The notes under the pieces: model-generated
Told to the model about the DNA's origin: nothing
Databases searched by the model: none
Seen by the model: the letters and a program-made list of their open reading frames with translations, nothing else
Shown here: positions 1 to 7,365 of the stretch, one piece after another
How the letters are laid out: every line of letters starts with the position of its first letter
Position numbering within the stretch: position 1 is the first letter of the stretch
Translations under genes and position numbers: made by a program
From: Theristus sp. LFF4_11
Lineage: Eukaryota > Nematoda > Chromadorea > Monhysterida > Xyalidae
Direction of reading: 5' to 3'
NCBI GenBank assembly: GCA_030248135.1
Contig: JASANC010003492.1
Span: forward strand, 1 to 13,468
Length of the DNA: 13,468 nt

Positions 1-147
1 GTCGTTGACTCTAAAGAAAAAGAGCAACGTATGCTTGAGTATTTGTTCGCGCGCAGCGAACAAAATGATCAGGACGATGAAGCCGAGGACGAAGAAGACT
101 CGGATTCACAACTGATGCATGCGTGCTGCGTGCACACTTGGTCCTAG
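1..147 (+). CDS. C-terminal end of an unknown protein with an acidic tail (partial)
   Basis: Frame 1 is open from the left edge and ends at a TAG at 145-147, giving 48 residues. The segment is charged (E, K, Q, R) and then carries a strongly acidic run (DDEAEDEEDSDS at about residues 25-36) before a Cys/His-containing end. Acidic tails like this occur in many nuclear proteins and in some transposase ends, so no family can be named. The stop codon lies in the loop and right arm of the first stem-loop of the hairpin array (138-152), so the coding region runs directly into the array. It could be the 3' exon of a host gene or of a mobile element. Calling it real rests on the open frame and biased composition only. 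Confidence 0.4.
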   Translation, partial: VVDSKEKEQRMLEYLFARSEQNDQDDEAEDEEDSDSQLMHACCVHTWS

Positions 148-1924
148 ACCAAATGAAACGCCGATTGAATATCTACTCTCGGCGAAACTCTGCCGAACAA
201 TCGACTGAATAGTTAAACAAAAGAATTGCAGACAAAAAGTTTGCCTGCACTTCTATTCAGTCAGGAGAAACCAATAGGTCGCTCCTGACGTCCAGAAAAT
301 CCTCAGCTAAATTTTAGCTGATGGATAATAAAGAAAAAGAAGTTGAACTACAGCAACTCTGTAGTTTTAACTTCCAGATCTTTCGGAAAAAGAGAACGAG
401 AGGCGAAATTCACCTAACGCTCTCATTTGTCTGAAGCGGTTGTAAAACAACCACCCAGCTTCAGTGAACGGAGGTACACAAAATCAATTGTGTTCCCTCC
501 TATTTCACTGGGAAGTGACGGAAATTAAAATTTTCCTAACTAACCCCAGAAAAGAGGTGACTGAAGGTTCAGTCACATCTGAAATTGAGTGAAAAGTGAG
601 TCACAGAATTAACTGTGAACTCAAATTTCTTAGACGAAATGTTAGAGAGCGGCAAAACCGCTCAATAACTATTGTCATCCTCTGAGCGAAGAGTGGCTAA
701 CAATAGCCACACTTATTGCTCAGAGGAATCAAGCAAAAATAAAATGTGAAAACATTAAAAATCCCCAAAAACTGACCTGGAAATCCAGCGAAGTTGCTAA
801 AGTGAAAATACAGCGAACGCAACAAGCTAGCAGCTAAAAGCCGCTAGTTTCTCACGCTCGCCAGACAGCAACTTAAAAAGTTGGCTGTCGTCCAAGCACA
901 GCTTTCAGAATGGCAAGCTTCCAAGAAGCACGCCGCTGAAAAGTTGTGAAATATCGAAACAGCTGCCAAAGAATGTTCTAGAACGTTCAATCGGCCATAT
1001 TGCCACTCGTGAAACATCGAGTCGGTTTTAGACTGTCACGTTGCAAGACGTTTGACAATCGTTTTGGAATTCAGAATCAACACTGATTGTTGATCTGAAT
1101 GAAGGTGATTCCAACACAAACTAGTGCTGTGATCACCACACAACCGTAATAAGATTGATCAGTCAATCAAACAACAAAAACGAGGGGCACAGCTTGCTCT
1201 GCACCCGTCGTTATTTCACGACCCTGGGTAAAAGGGCGTGAACCAACCACAGCCACGTGGCAGGCGGTTGTGCAAGTCACAGCCAAAAGGAGAGAATTTC
1301 ACTCTCCACTTCAGTTTAACGAAAACTTTCGGCGGGTGTTGTGTGCTCCCCTTCCCTCTTTTTACTTTTTATTTTATTTTCATTTCTTTATATTTTATTT
1401 ATTAATTTTATTATTTCATTTCAAAACACCCCACCCAAACTTCAAAACGGCCTCACAGCCGTTCCACCAAGCCGGGCTTGCAAAACAGCCCGTCAGCCTT
1501 GGTGGAGTGGTACCCCCACCATAAATTTTTCGGCCCCACTAAAACAAAAATTTCAATCTCTGGGCACCTCACCTTGCCGGATTTTTCGAAATCCGGTGAG
1601 AAAGCAAAAGTTCAAACGAACTTTGCTTTCTCAAATAAACGGCAAGCAAGGAATTGTTTCCTTGCTGCCAAACAGCACGGGCAGAGAGAGAGAAATTCTC
1701 TCCTGTCCACAGCTGAAAATGGCCAACAGGGGCTTGTACTCCTGCTGACCCACCGTCTAAAGACAACGAGGGCTCGTATCCTCGCTGTCACTTCTTTTAG
1801 AAACACGGCATACGTGTTTCACCAAAAAGGCCCAGAGGACCTTCAAATTTTTGCACCCCTAAAAAGGTGCTGAGTGTTTTGTTTTTCCTCTTTATTTGTG
1901 CACTAAAGCGGTCTGTTGCTTTAG
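138..1924. repeat. Array of about 37 consecutive, mutually different short hairpins
   Basis: Nearly the whole stretch can be divided into short inverted repeats, each with its own sequence. Good examples: 203-262 (GACTGAATAG / CTATTCAGTC), 260-289 (GTCAGGAG / CTCCTGAC), 303-321 (9-bp arms, 1-base spacer), 339-374 (about 15 bp), 462-510 (about 18 bp in three blocks), 553-580, 581-629, 679-726, 827-847, 864-889, 1069-1100, 1215-1242, 1244-1270, 1446-1463, 1464-1505, 1568-1600, 1598-1632 (about 15 bp), 1641-1669 (about 12 bp), 1756-1801, 1800-1820 (8 bp perfect), 1903-1924. The main gap is a T-rich tract at about 1350-1425. Loops are mostly 1-25 bases. No long ORF is convincing here; open frames are T-rich or cross hairpins at random. 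Function unknown. It lies between two plus-strand coding segments, so it could be an intergenic region, a 3' or 5' UTR, or part of a mobile element. Confidence 0.85.
971..988. promoter_or_regulatory. Perfect four-unit heat-shock-element-like palindrome
   Basis: The 18 bases read GAAtgTTCtaGAAcgTTC, four alternating GAA/TTC units with correct 2-base spacing, which is the consensus bound by heat shock factor trimers. It sits inside the hairpin array, whose members are all palindromic, so the match may be a by-product of that structure. No core promoter was recognised next to it. Confidence 0.35.
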
Positions 1925-1944
1925 CTCACCTTTGCTTTAAATAG

Positions 1945-2535
1945 CGCACTTTTACTGAGGTACGAAAGGCCCAGTATTACGATTCGAACAAGCCCGAGCA
2001 ATCGGACAAGTTCTTGCCGATCGATGCACCATCGATCTATGCAGTGCAGGACACTGGTAGACGTATGTTGGAGAACCCACAGGGTTTCCTCCAAGAAGCA
2101 GCGGAGCAGTGCGCAGCACACCCTGCTACCGTTATAAAGCATCTGGCACACTTTATTAGTGTGCGAGAGCAAGATGATTTTAACGGAGATCCGCCAGATA
2201 TCCGTAAAATCGGTTCACAAAATCCAATGCTGAATGCAAATTGCATGCAGACATTGATTCGAGCAGAAGCCACACGAGAGGCCAACACGGCCATTTCGTT
2301 TTGGTCACTGCTCCAGCCGTTCTACTTGGAACCAATCGGAGCGCCACAAACATTGTGGAGCGCCGCTCAACAGAGTGAAATCTATATAAACGGTTTCACT
2401 ACTGACAAAAATGTCCAGCCTACTGAACAGCAAGTTGAACAAATGTCACAACAGAACATACCCGCATTAGCGGATATGACTGAATTGGAGAAGCCAAAAA
2501 AATCCTCCACAAGTACCGCGACTGCAACTCAGTAA
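1945..2535 (+). CDS. Gag-like protein, N-terminal part (frame 1)
   Basis: The frame is open from 1945 (after an in-frame TAG at 1942-1944) to a TAA at 2533-2535. The first ATG is at 2065-2067, but clearly protein-like sequence starts earlier, so the true start may come from a splice acceptor (AG at 1943-1944 or 1973-1974) or a non-ATG codon. The encoded segment looks globular and helical for about 150 residues, then becomes rich in Q, E, T and S. I do not recognise the family. Together with the next ORF, which has a CCHC zinc knuckle and an Arg-rich tail, the order (helical domain, disordered linker, knuckle, basic tail) resembles Gag/ORF1 proteins of retroelements. No reverse transcriptase, protease or integrase is visible in the window. 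The last about 11 codons after the A run at 2496-2502 are probably out of frame. Confidence 0.5.
   Translation, partial: RTFTEVRKAQYYDSNKPEQSDKFLPIDAPSIYAVQDTGRRMLENPQGFLQEAAEQCAAHPATVIKHLAHFISVREQDDFNGDPPDIRKIGSQNPMLNANCMQTLIRAEATREANTAISFWSLLQPFYLEPIGAPQTLWSAAQQSEIYINGFTTDKNVQPTEQQVEQMSQQNIPALADMTELEKPKKSSTSTATATQ
2480..2535 (+). other. Overlap zone where the Gag-like frame shifts by +1
   Basis: Frame 1 is open to 2535 and frame 2 is open from 2480, so the switch must fall in this overlap. The most likely point is the run of seven A at 2496-2502. An indel in the run, from mutation or sequencing, would explain it. A programmed +1 shift is possible, but the A run is more typical of -1 slippage, and -1 leads to the wrong frame here. 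Confidence 0.5.
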
Positions 2536-2551
2536 AGAGTTCAGTCAAATT

Positions 2552-3334
2552 ATGGCACAAATGGCTGCCGAACAAGAACGTGCGTGGGCAGCCGCCTCAA
2601 CGCCAGAACAGTTGCCGACGCGCTCGTCGCGCAACACACGTAAAACGGATGATAGCGCAAAAACGCTGTCTGAAAAAGGTCAGGCCAAAAAGGTTACTGA
2701 TCAAGAAATGGCTGAGCAAGTCCAGCCCACAAAAACGGTTGAGACCGAACAATCGGCCTCACAAGAAAGTAATCAGTCGGTCACGGCCACTGGTTCTACT
2801 GAAAGTGTACAGTCAACCTCGGGTCAAACCGTATTGACTGAAGAAGACATGGAATTGTCAGAAGAACAAGAAGTGCAAGCAGCATTGATTGCCAGTGTTG
2901 CTTCTGACCCAGATGTCAAGTGTAGTATCTGCAATAGATACGGGCACGGCAATACCGAATGCCCACTTGTTACGTACAGGGCCTCACGAGGCACTAAAAG
3001 GAGGCAACCGCCAAGGCGGGATGCATCCAAATCTAGAGGGAGTCGTGACGGTCGGGGCGCTTCAGTGGGCCAGACAGGCCGACACGATCCCAGAGAGACA
3101 CCCATCCTGCCGCCTAGTGCAGCAGTGGGGTCGTATCAGCAACGCCTACCTGCGACCGTTGGCAGAGGCCAGGCTGCGTTGCAACAGCGTCAGCGAGAAG
3201 AGCAACGCATCGGACTGTCTCCGACGTCGACGCTGACGCTGGGACAAACGTCGTTCGCGCCGCCACAGCGACAGCGAACATTTCCGTCGAAGACGCCGCC
3301 ATCACGCAAGCCGTCGCGTGGCAGGCACAAGTGA
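2552..3334 (+). CDS. CCHC zinc-knuckle protein with Arg-rich tail (Gag-like, frame 2)
   Basis: The ATG at 2552 opens 260 codons ending in TGA at 3332-3334. Residues 1-120 are low in hydrophobics and rich in Q, E, T, S and K, probably disordered. Around residues 124-137 there is a canonical single zinc knuckle, C-x2-C-x4-H-x4-C (CSICNRYGHGNTEC), the nucleic-acid-binding module of Gag nucleocapsids and many RNA-binding proteins. From about residue 145 to the end the protein is rich in R, G, S, P and Q, a basic tail suited to nucleic-acid binding. The same frame stays open upstream of the ATG back to 2480 and reads as a natural continuation of the preceding ORF, so both are probably one protein broken by a +1 shift. 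It could be a retroelement Gag-like product or a host RNA-binding protein. Confidence 0.55.
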   Translation: MAQMAAEQERAWAAASTPEQLPTRSSRNTRKTDDSAKTLSEKGQAKKVTDQEMAEQVQPTKTVETEQSASQESNQSVTATGSTESVQSTSGQTVLTEEDMELSEEQEVQAALIASVASDPDVKCSICNRYGHGNTECPLVTYRASRGTKRRQPPRRDASKSRGSRDGRGASVGQTGRHDPRETPILPPSAAVGSYQQRLPATVGRGQAALQQRQREEQRIGLSPTSTLTLGQTSFAPPQRQRTFPSKTPPSRKPSRGRHK

Positions 3335-3723
3335 ATAAGCTTTTCCTGTGCCGTGTGAATGTCGAAGTCGTACGCCGACTGCCGTCAATAACATTATTTG
3401 TGAATGTCGAGGTCGTCGTCGATCTTCGTCAACGAACAATAACAATAACAATTGATGCACGCCACCGCCACTCGACGACTGCACGAACACGGTTGACGTC
3501 TGCGCGCCCGTCTGCGAAGTCAAACAACCGGGGTGCCGCGTCAACAGGACACTGGCCGCAGCAGCGACAACACGCATCGATCCGCTTGGTGATCAACAAT
3601 GGATGCAAGTACTGTTCTTTTTGCTGTTTTGCTGCCGGTGCCGTTTTTCGTTTGTTGGAGTTTGGTGATGGCTGCGACACTGTCAGTTTGCGTGAGTCCC
3701 AACGTCGACCACTGCAACGAAAG
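3335..3723 (+). other. GTCG-rich stretch after the zinc-knuckle ORF; no clear gene
   Basis: The DNA contains a repeated motif, TGTGAATGTCGA followed by GTCGT-type sequence at about 3354-3374 and again about 45 bases later, then CGACGACTGC- and GTCTGCG-type words. A plus-strand frame stays open from 3331 to 3729 but has no ATG-anchored, family-like content. A longer minus-strand frame (3429-4055) is equally unconvincing. It may be the 3' UTR of the upstream ORF. Confidence 0.3.
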
Positions 3724-4055
3724 TGTTGACGGTCGGAGCAAATCTCCGTCCGCCAACAGCCGTATGGCCGTCTAAATTTAGGCATGCGTAGAGCCTTGCC
3801 ACCTCTGCGTATTGCCGGCCTCACTTGTTTTTTATTTGTGTGTGTGATAATTTTTTTTGTGTTACTTAACATGTTTTTGTGATTTGTGTGGGCACTTCGA
3901 GTGCCAGTGTGTTTGTTTTTATGTGTATTTTTCGTGTTTTTTTCTCTCACACCCACAGGGGCCTCACCCACGTACGTCGTTGTCTGTCGGCTGCGTGGCC
4001 CCAGGTTTTTCATTGTTTTTTTTCGTGTGTTACTAGTTTGTGGCACAGTTGCCAC
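3724..4055. repeat. Second hairpin-bearing stretch in a T-rich noncoding tract
   Basis: Stem-loops are visible at 3724-3758 (TGTTG / CAACA outside, CGGAG / CTCCG inside), 3772-3781 (palindrome CTAAATTTAG), 3781-3816 (GGCATGCGTAGA with TCTGCGTATTGCC, needing G-U pairs), 3891-3905 (GGCACT / AGTGCC), about 3956-4004 and 4040-4055 (GTGGC / GCCAC). Between them the plus strand is very T-rich (3823-4085). The spacing is looser than in the 138-1924 array. No gene was recognised. Confidence 0.5.
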
Positions 4056-4350
4056 CGTGCATTTTCGTTTTTTCGTTGAGACAGTAGCCCTTCACGACAA
4101 CAGTTTTTTTCTTTCTTTTTCACACACACCACCACTCAACCGGCAATAGTTTTAGTTTTTTTTGCTTTCACCATCTTTTCCACTATCACCTTTTTATTTT
4201 GGGTCTCGTGGAAGAGCCCACCTTTTTGTAGGGGGAAGTTGTCAGGTCCGTTACACGACCTCACTTCGCTCAACCCCCAAAACTCTTACTGTGATACTGT
4301 ATTATTGTAGTATTCTTCCACACTTGGTAATAGTTCAGCTATTTTATTAC

Positions 4351-4389
4351 TCAACGTTAAACACTTTTGTTATTCAACGTTCAACACTT
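4351..4389. repeat. Short direct repeat, 16 bp twice with a 23-bp period
   Basis: TCAACGTTAAACACTT at 4351-4366 recurs with one change at 4374-4389. Surrounding DNA (4200-4400) is AT-rich and holds no convincing ORF. Confidence 0.6.
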
Positions 4390-4395
4390 CTCTTA

Positions 4396-4635
4396 TCATT
4401 GGTCACCATCAACAGTTTTACCCTTTAAATACCATTCATTCTTGTTTTTCGTCATACAATACACTGTATCTGCTCCTGTCTCACGATAAACGACAAAAAC
4501 CAACACCGTTTGGAAGTCGCGTGGGCAGGCGTTTGTGTATCGTGTGGTCGCCCCACATTTAGGGCGCTTCACGATCTGTCCAGGACTGCACCTGACATAG
4601 AGAAGGTGTCCTGGGCGACAACTCACGGCCAGGTC
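4396..4635 (-). CDS. Candidate 3' exon of a cysteine-containing protein (uncertain)
   Basis: On the minus strand a frame runs from a plausible acceptor (tttag ending at 4636) to a TGA at 4396-4398, about 79 codons. The product has six cysteines and a mixed, protein-like composition ending in a charged segment (KNKNEWYLKGK near the end). An in-frame TAG sits exactly at the acceptor, and the same frame is open again further upstream (4636-4818), which is compatible with a spliced gene but not proof. A competing reading exists: a strong donor-like GTGAGT at about 4626 would end an upstream exon in another frame. No family is recognised. It may be coding by chance. Confidence 0.2.
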   Translation of the reverse strand, partial: DLAVSCRPGHLLYVRCSPGQIVKRPKCGATTRYTNACPRDFQTVLVFVVYRETGADTVYCMTKNKNEWYLKGKTVDGDQ

Positions 4636-4817
4636 CTAAAGACACTGGTGTAAACTTGTCGGCTTCGCTACAAATCTGAAAACCGTAAAGTAACTACAAC
4701 AGTTTTTCTTTTGTAAACGTTTTATTCTTTGTCGTCCTCGATTGACGAATTCCTGAAAGAAGCCATAACACTTGTGTGAACTAATCAACGGCGTGACACG
4801 ACGACGAATGAGAGGCA

Positions 4818-4910
4818 ATGGCTCAAGCCCTCATTGCGCGACTGGAACTCGAACGGCGCCGCAGGTGGCAGATGCGAGCGAGTCGGTGGCAGAGACTCGT
4901 AGTCGTTTGA
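4818..4910 (+). CDS. Small ORF with an Arg-rich helix, possible transposase start (uncertain)
   Basis: An ATG at 4818 opens 30 codons ending in TGA. The product contains the stretch LIARLELERRRRWQMRASRW, an amphipathic Arg-rich segment like those near the N-termini of PIF/Harbinger-type and related DDE transposases. The similarity is only compositional. A tandem array with transposon-end-like sequence begins about 120 bases downstream, so this may be a broken start of a transposase. It could equally be chance. Confidence 0.2.
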   Translation: MAQALIARLELERRRRWQMRASRWQRLVVV

Positions 4911-5030
4911 CTCCAGTAATGAGGCACATCCCTCGGACTTCGGTTCGTAGTAGGGTGGCTCTCAACTCGTGTAACACGAGCGTCAAAATCCACTCGTCTG
5001 CAAACCACAGTCGGGGGATGATCCCGCAAT

Positions 5031-5432
5031 ACGCCTGTATGAACGGCAGTATGCAATAACACGATACCTAAAGTGACGTGACATGCCGTACATGCATACG
5101 CCTGTATGAACGGCAGTACGCACTAACACGGAACCTAAAGTGACGTGACATGCCGTACATGCATACGCCTGTATGAACGGCAGTATGCAATAACACGATA
5201 CCTAAAGTGACGTGACATGCCGTACATGCATACGCCTGTATGAACGGCAGTACGCACTAACACGGAACCTAAAGTGACGTGACATGCCGTACATGCATAC
5301 GCCTGTATGAACGGCAGTATGCAATAACACGATACCTAAAGTGACGTGACATGCCGTACATGCATACGCCTGTATGAACGGCAGTACGCACTAACACGGA
5401 ACCTAAAGTGACGTGACGTGACGCGACGTGAC
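5031..5432. repeat. Six 67-bp tandem repeats in alternating A/B order
   Basis: The motif ACGCCTGTAT starts at 5031, 5098, 5165, 5232, 5299 and 5366, an exact period of 67 bp. Units 1, 3 and 5 (type A) carry CAGTATGCAATAACACGATACC, split here as CAGTATGCAATAAC then ACGATACC; units 2, 4 and 6 (type B) carry CAGTACGCACTAAC then ACGGAACC. The basic amplified unit is therefore a 134-bp A+B dimer, three copies, with almost no divergence, so amplification was recent. Each unit holds the palindrome-like GCATAC...GTATGC (type A) and a GTACATGCATAC core. After 5417 the last unit breaks into short GTGACGTGACG-type repeats and then a related motif (ACGCCAGGTGTAAACGGGC, 5451-5469). Confidence 0.9.
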
Positions 5433-5480
5433 GTGCCGTGCCGTATGCTTATACGCCAGGTGTAAACGGGCTTTAAGAAA
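5433..5480. repeat. Degenerate tail of the tandem array with a transposon-end-like motif
   Basis: CGTATGCTTATACGCC at 5442-5457 is an imperfect palindrome. The following ACGCCAGGTGTAAACGGGC is a diverged relative of the array core ACGCCTGTATGAACGGC. Ends of the type 'CG..TGTGAACGGGCCTTAA' are familiar from Harbinger/hAT-like MITEs. This is a resemblance, not an identified family. Confidence 0.4.
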
Positions 5481-5687
5481 CACGGTTTTCAGAATAGGGT
5501 TTTCGTGTCTACAATGTACGTAAAGAAGTCTGGCGGCGGAATTTTTTCTTCTGCACAGTTTGTAACTTTGCGGTTCGCTCGCTCCTGCTAGCTCGCGCAT
5601 CCACATGATCTAAACATGTACTGTATTTTTTATAAACATTTGGTGCATACACACTTTTTGCGGTTAATGCATAAAGGGCATGAAGTT

Positions 5688-5780
5688 TTAAGCGGCATTC
5701 ATGAAGCAGCATTTGGTGACGCGTAGCTGTGTTAAACATCGCTACGCGGTCACTAACTATGCTTCATGAATGCCCCTTAA
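5688..5780. mobile_element. Miniature palindromic element flanked by TTAA
   Basis: TTAA at 5688-5691 and TTAA at 5777-5780 bracket 85 bp whose two halves are inverted repeats of about 37-40 bp. The left arm starts GCGGCATTCATGAAGCA and the right arm, reverse-complemented, starts GGGGCATTCATGAAGCA; the inner parts also match (GTGAcGCGTAGC near the centre). About 13 bp in the middle are unpaired. A TTAA target duplication is the signature of piggyBac-type insertion, so this may be a minimal piggyBac-like MITE. It lies just beyond the 3' end of the minus-strand FkbM gene, possibly within its 3' UTR. Without a second copy, a chance palindrome starting at TTAA cannot be excluded. Confidence 0.55.
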
Positions 5781-5793
5781 GTGAACAACGAAA

Positions 5794-6862
5794 TCAGTTT
5801 GTATGAATCGGTTTGAACACGTAATCAAACCAAGTCAACATGTCCACCATTTTGTAGCCATAGTGTTTCATTAATGTTGCGAGTTTTTCACGTTCAGTCC
5901 AACTTGCTCTGCACTTGTTGCACTCAATCATCATCAGCTCAACTTGCACCTTCGACCAGTCCACTGATGCCAACACTTGTGCTTCGTGTCCCTCCACGTC
6001 AAGCGTCATCAAGTGCAAGTGCGTCCAATGGAGCACGTCAAAGACGGCTTGCAGCGGCACACACGTGCTTGCCGTGGGCGCTTGGCGGCCCTGGTGTTCT
6101 GCTAGTTTTGCATCCGTTCCGACTCCAATGAATCTACAAACGAGCAGTGATCGAGCACATCAACATGAGTGGCACAGTTACCGTCAACAGTGCATATGCA
6201 ATGTCAGTACCGTTTCGTCGGGGTGGTCACATTTGATAGACAGGCGTGTAGCAAATACGCTTTGCGGCCTTTCCTTGCAAGCATCTCAAAATTCTGCAGT
6301 GCAGCTTCAATTAATATGCCCGACCAATTGAACCGCAGCTCTAACATCAATGTATTTGAAAAAAGTTCACCGTCAAAAGCACCCACCTGAAATTTTCTTG
6401 GTGGTTTACAGTGTGGAACGCAAATTGTAAAAAAGTTAAAAGTACAAACTTCTAGAAATCTGCCATTTGTTTTGTATTTTAGATGTTTTCGGAGCAGAGC
6501 CGATGACTGTCCAGATTGCGAGTAGTCGAGTCTATTTGGATCTTTCAAGTTCAGTTTTTGGTTCATTCTGGGCTTAACAAGATGTTCTTCTATCCACTTT
6601 ACAGCTTGTCTATATTCAGAAGATCTCTCCGCTTGATTTGTTGCTTCCTGGAAACAGTACATTGTACAAACATGTACAGTATGTACATAATACATGCAGT
6701 TTATTTGAATTTTGCATTGACTACATGACACAAAAGACAAAGCAATTACGGTACCTCTATTCGCTTTGCATTATTGTTTGTAAACTGTTTGTTGTACACA
6801 AGCAGAAGCAACAACGTGCCGAACAAACAGATAATCGACAACGACACTTTACGTGGCAGCAT
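5794..6862 (-). CDS. FkbM-domain methyltransferase-like type II membrane protein (gene 1)
   Basis: Four minus-strand exons join in frame: 6862-6755, 6647-6450, 6386-6211 and 6133-5794, giving 273 aa. Introns are 107, 63 and 77 nt, all GT-AG, with phases 0, 0 and 2 matching at each junction. The start is the first ATG after an in-frame TAA. Residues 6-23 form a hydrophobic signal anchor behind a short basic tail, so the protein should be type II in the ER/Golgi. The catalytic region has the SAM-binding VGAFDGE (103-109), the acidic strand end ILIEA (126-130), HACLS in the middle, and LMTLDVEGHE (202-211), the conserved LDVEGxE block of the Methyltransf_21 (FkbM) family. This matches the Star-like/invertebrate FkbM subgroup. 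Substrate unknown; methyltransferase activity is inferred from the fold. It is head-to-head with the second FkbM gene, about 500 bp apart. Confidence 0.87.
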
Positions 6863-7365
6863 TCCACATGTCCATATTTACGAGCGTGTTATTAATGCTT
6901 TCTTAATTAGATAAAAAGTTTTAATATTGAATTTTGATCTTTTAATATTTAATTAAAATTGAATCAAAAATCAAAGTAAAATATTCAGCTAATAATGCAA
7001 TGCAATTGAGATTGACCGAATAAATATCAGTATTAATTGCGGCCCGTTCGTACGATTTCAGCAGCGACCATGGTGACGAATTGACTCATTTGTGCATACA
7101 TGTACAAGTACGATGTAAATACATACCACATTTGAGGGTTCGCACAGCACTATTACCTATACAAACATGGCATATCATTGCGTATACGATGACACTCTCA
7201 ATGCTGAGTAACTGAAAACCAGCGAGCTCCTGTTCAATAATTATTATACTTTTATGGTTCACAGTTTACTGTGAAGATGCTGTCGTATAATTTTTAAAAT
7301 GAAATTGTCACATCTTCTTAATCGTGCGAGTGTCACATGACTAACGTTAACCATTGCACTGCTAC
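6863..7365. promoter_or_regulatory. Divergent intergenic region between the two FkbM genes
   Basis: The stretch separates the start codons of the two oppositely oriented FkbM genes and must hold both promoters. It is AT-rich (6890-7030) with inverted AT motifs, and has a perfect 8-bp hairpin TTCACAGT / ACTGTGAA at about 7257-7274. No certain TATA box, initiator or spliced-leader acceptor was identified. Confidence 0.5.

Noticed and set aside
1270..1873. Overlapping plus-strand open frames of 84-135 codons in the first hairpin array
   Set aside because: They cross hairpins and a T-rich tract in different frames, have low-complexity Phe/Leu-rich content and show no family motif; open by chance.
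138..1924. CRISPR array or microRNA cluster as an explanation for the repeated hairpins
   Set aside because: The hairpins share no repeat sequence, so this is not CRISPR; most stems are far shorter than the 20+ bp of pre-miRNAs.
2496..2502. Programmed -1 slippage at A AAA AAA in the Gag-like ORF
   Set aside because: A -1 shift leads to a frame other than the one encoding the zinc knuckle; the continuation requires +1.
3429..4055. 208-codon minus-strand open frame
   Set aside because: Long, but Lys/Thr/Asn/Arg-biased as expected from the complement of T-rich DNA, no domain, and it crosses several hairpins; likely a compositional artefact.
3879..4149. Phe/Val-rich plus-strand frames resembling membrane proteins
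   Set aside because: Hydrophobicity follows from the T-rich tract; two frames look equally 'membrane-like', so neither is supported.
5403..5739. Minus-strand frames reading into the tandem array and the TTAA palindrome
   Set aside because: They translate short tandem repeats (RHVTSRHVTS) and palindrome sequence, with no conserved content.
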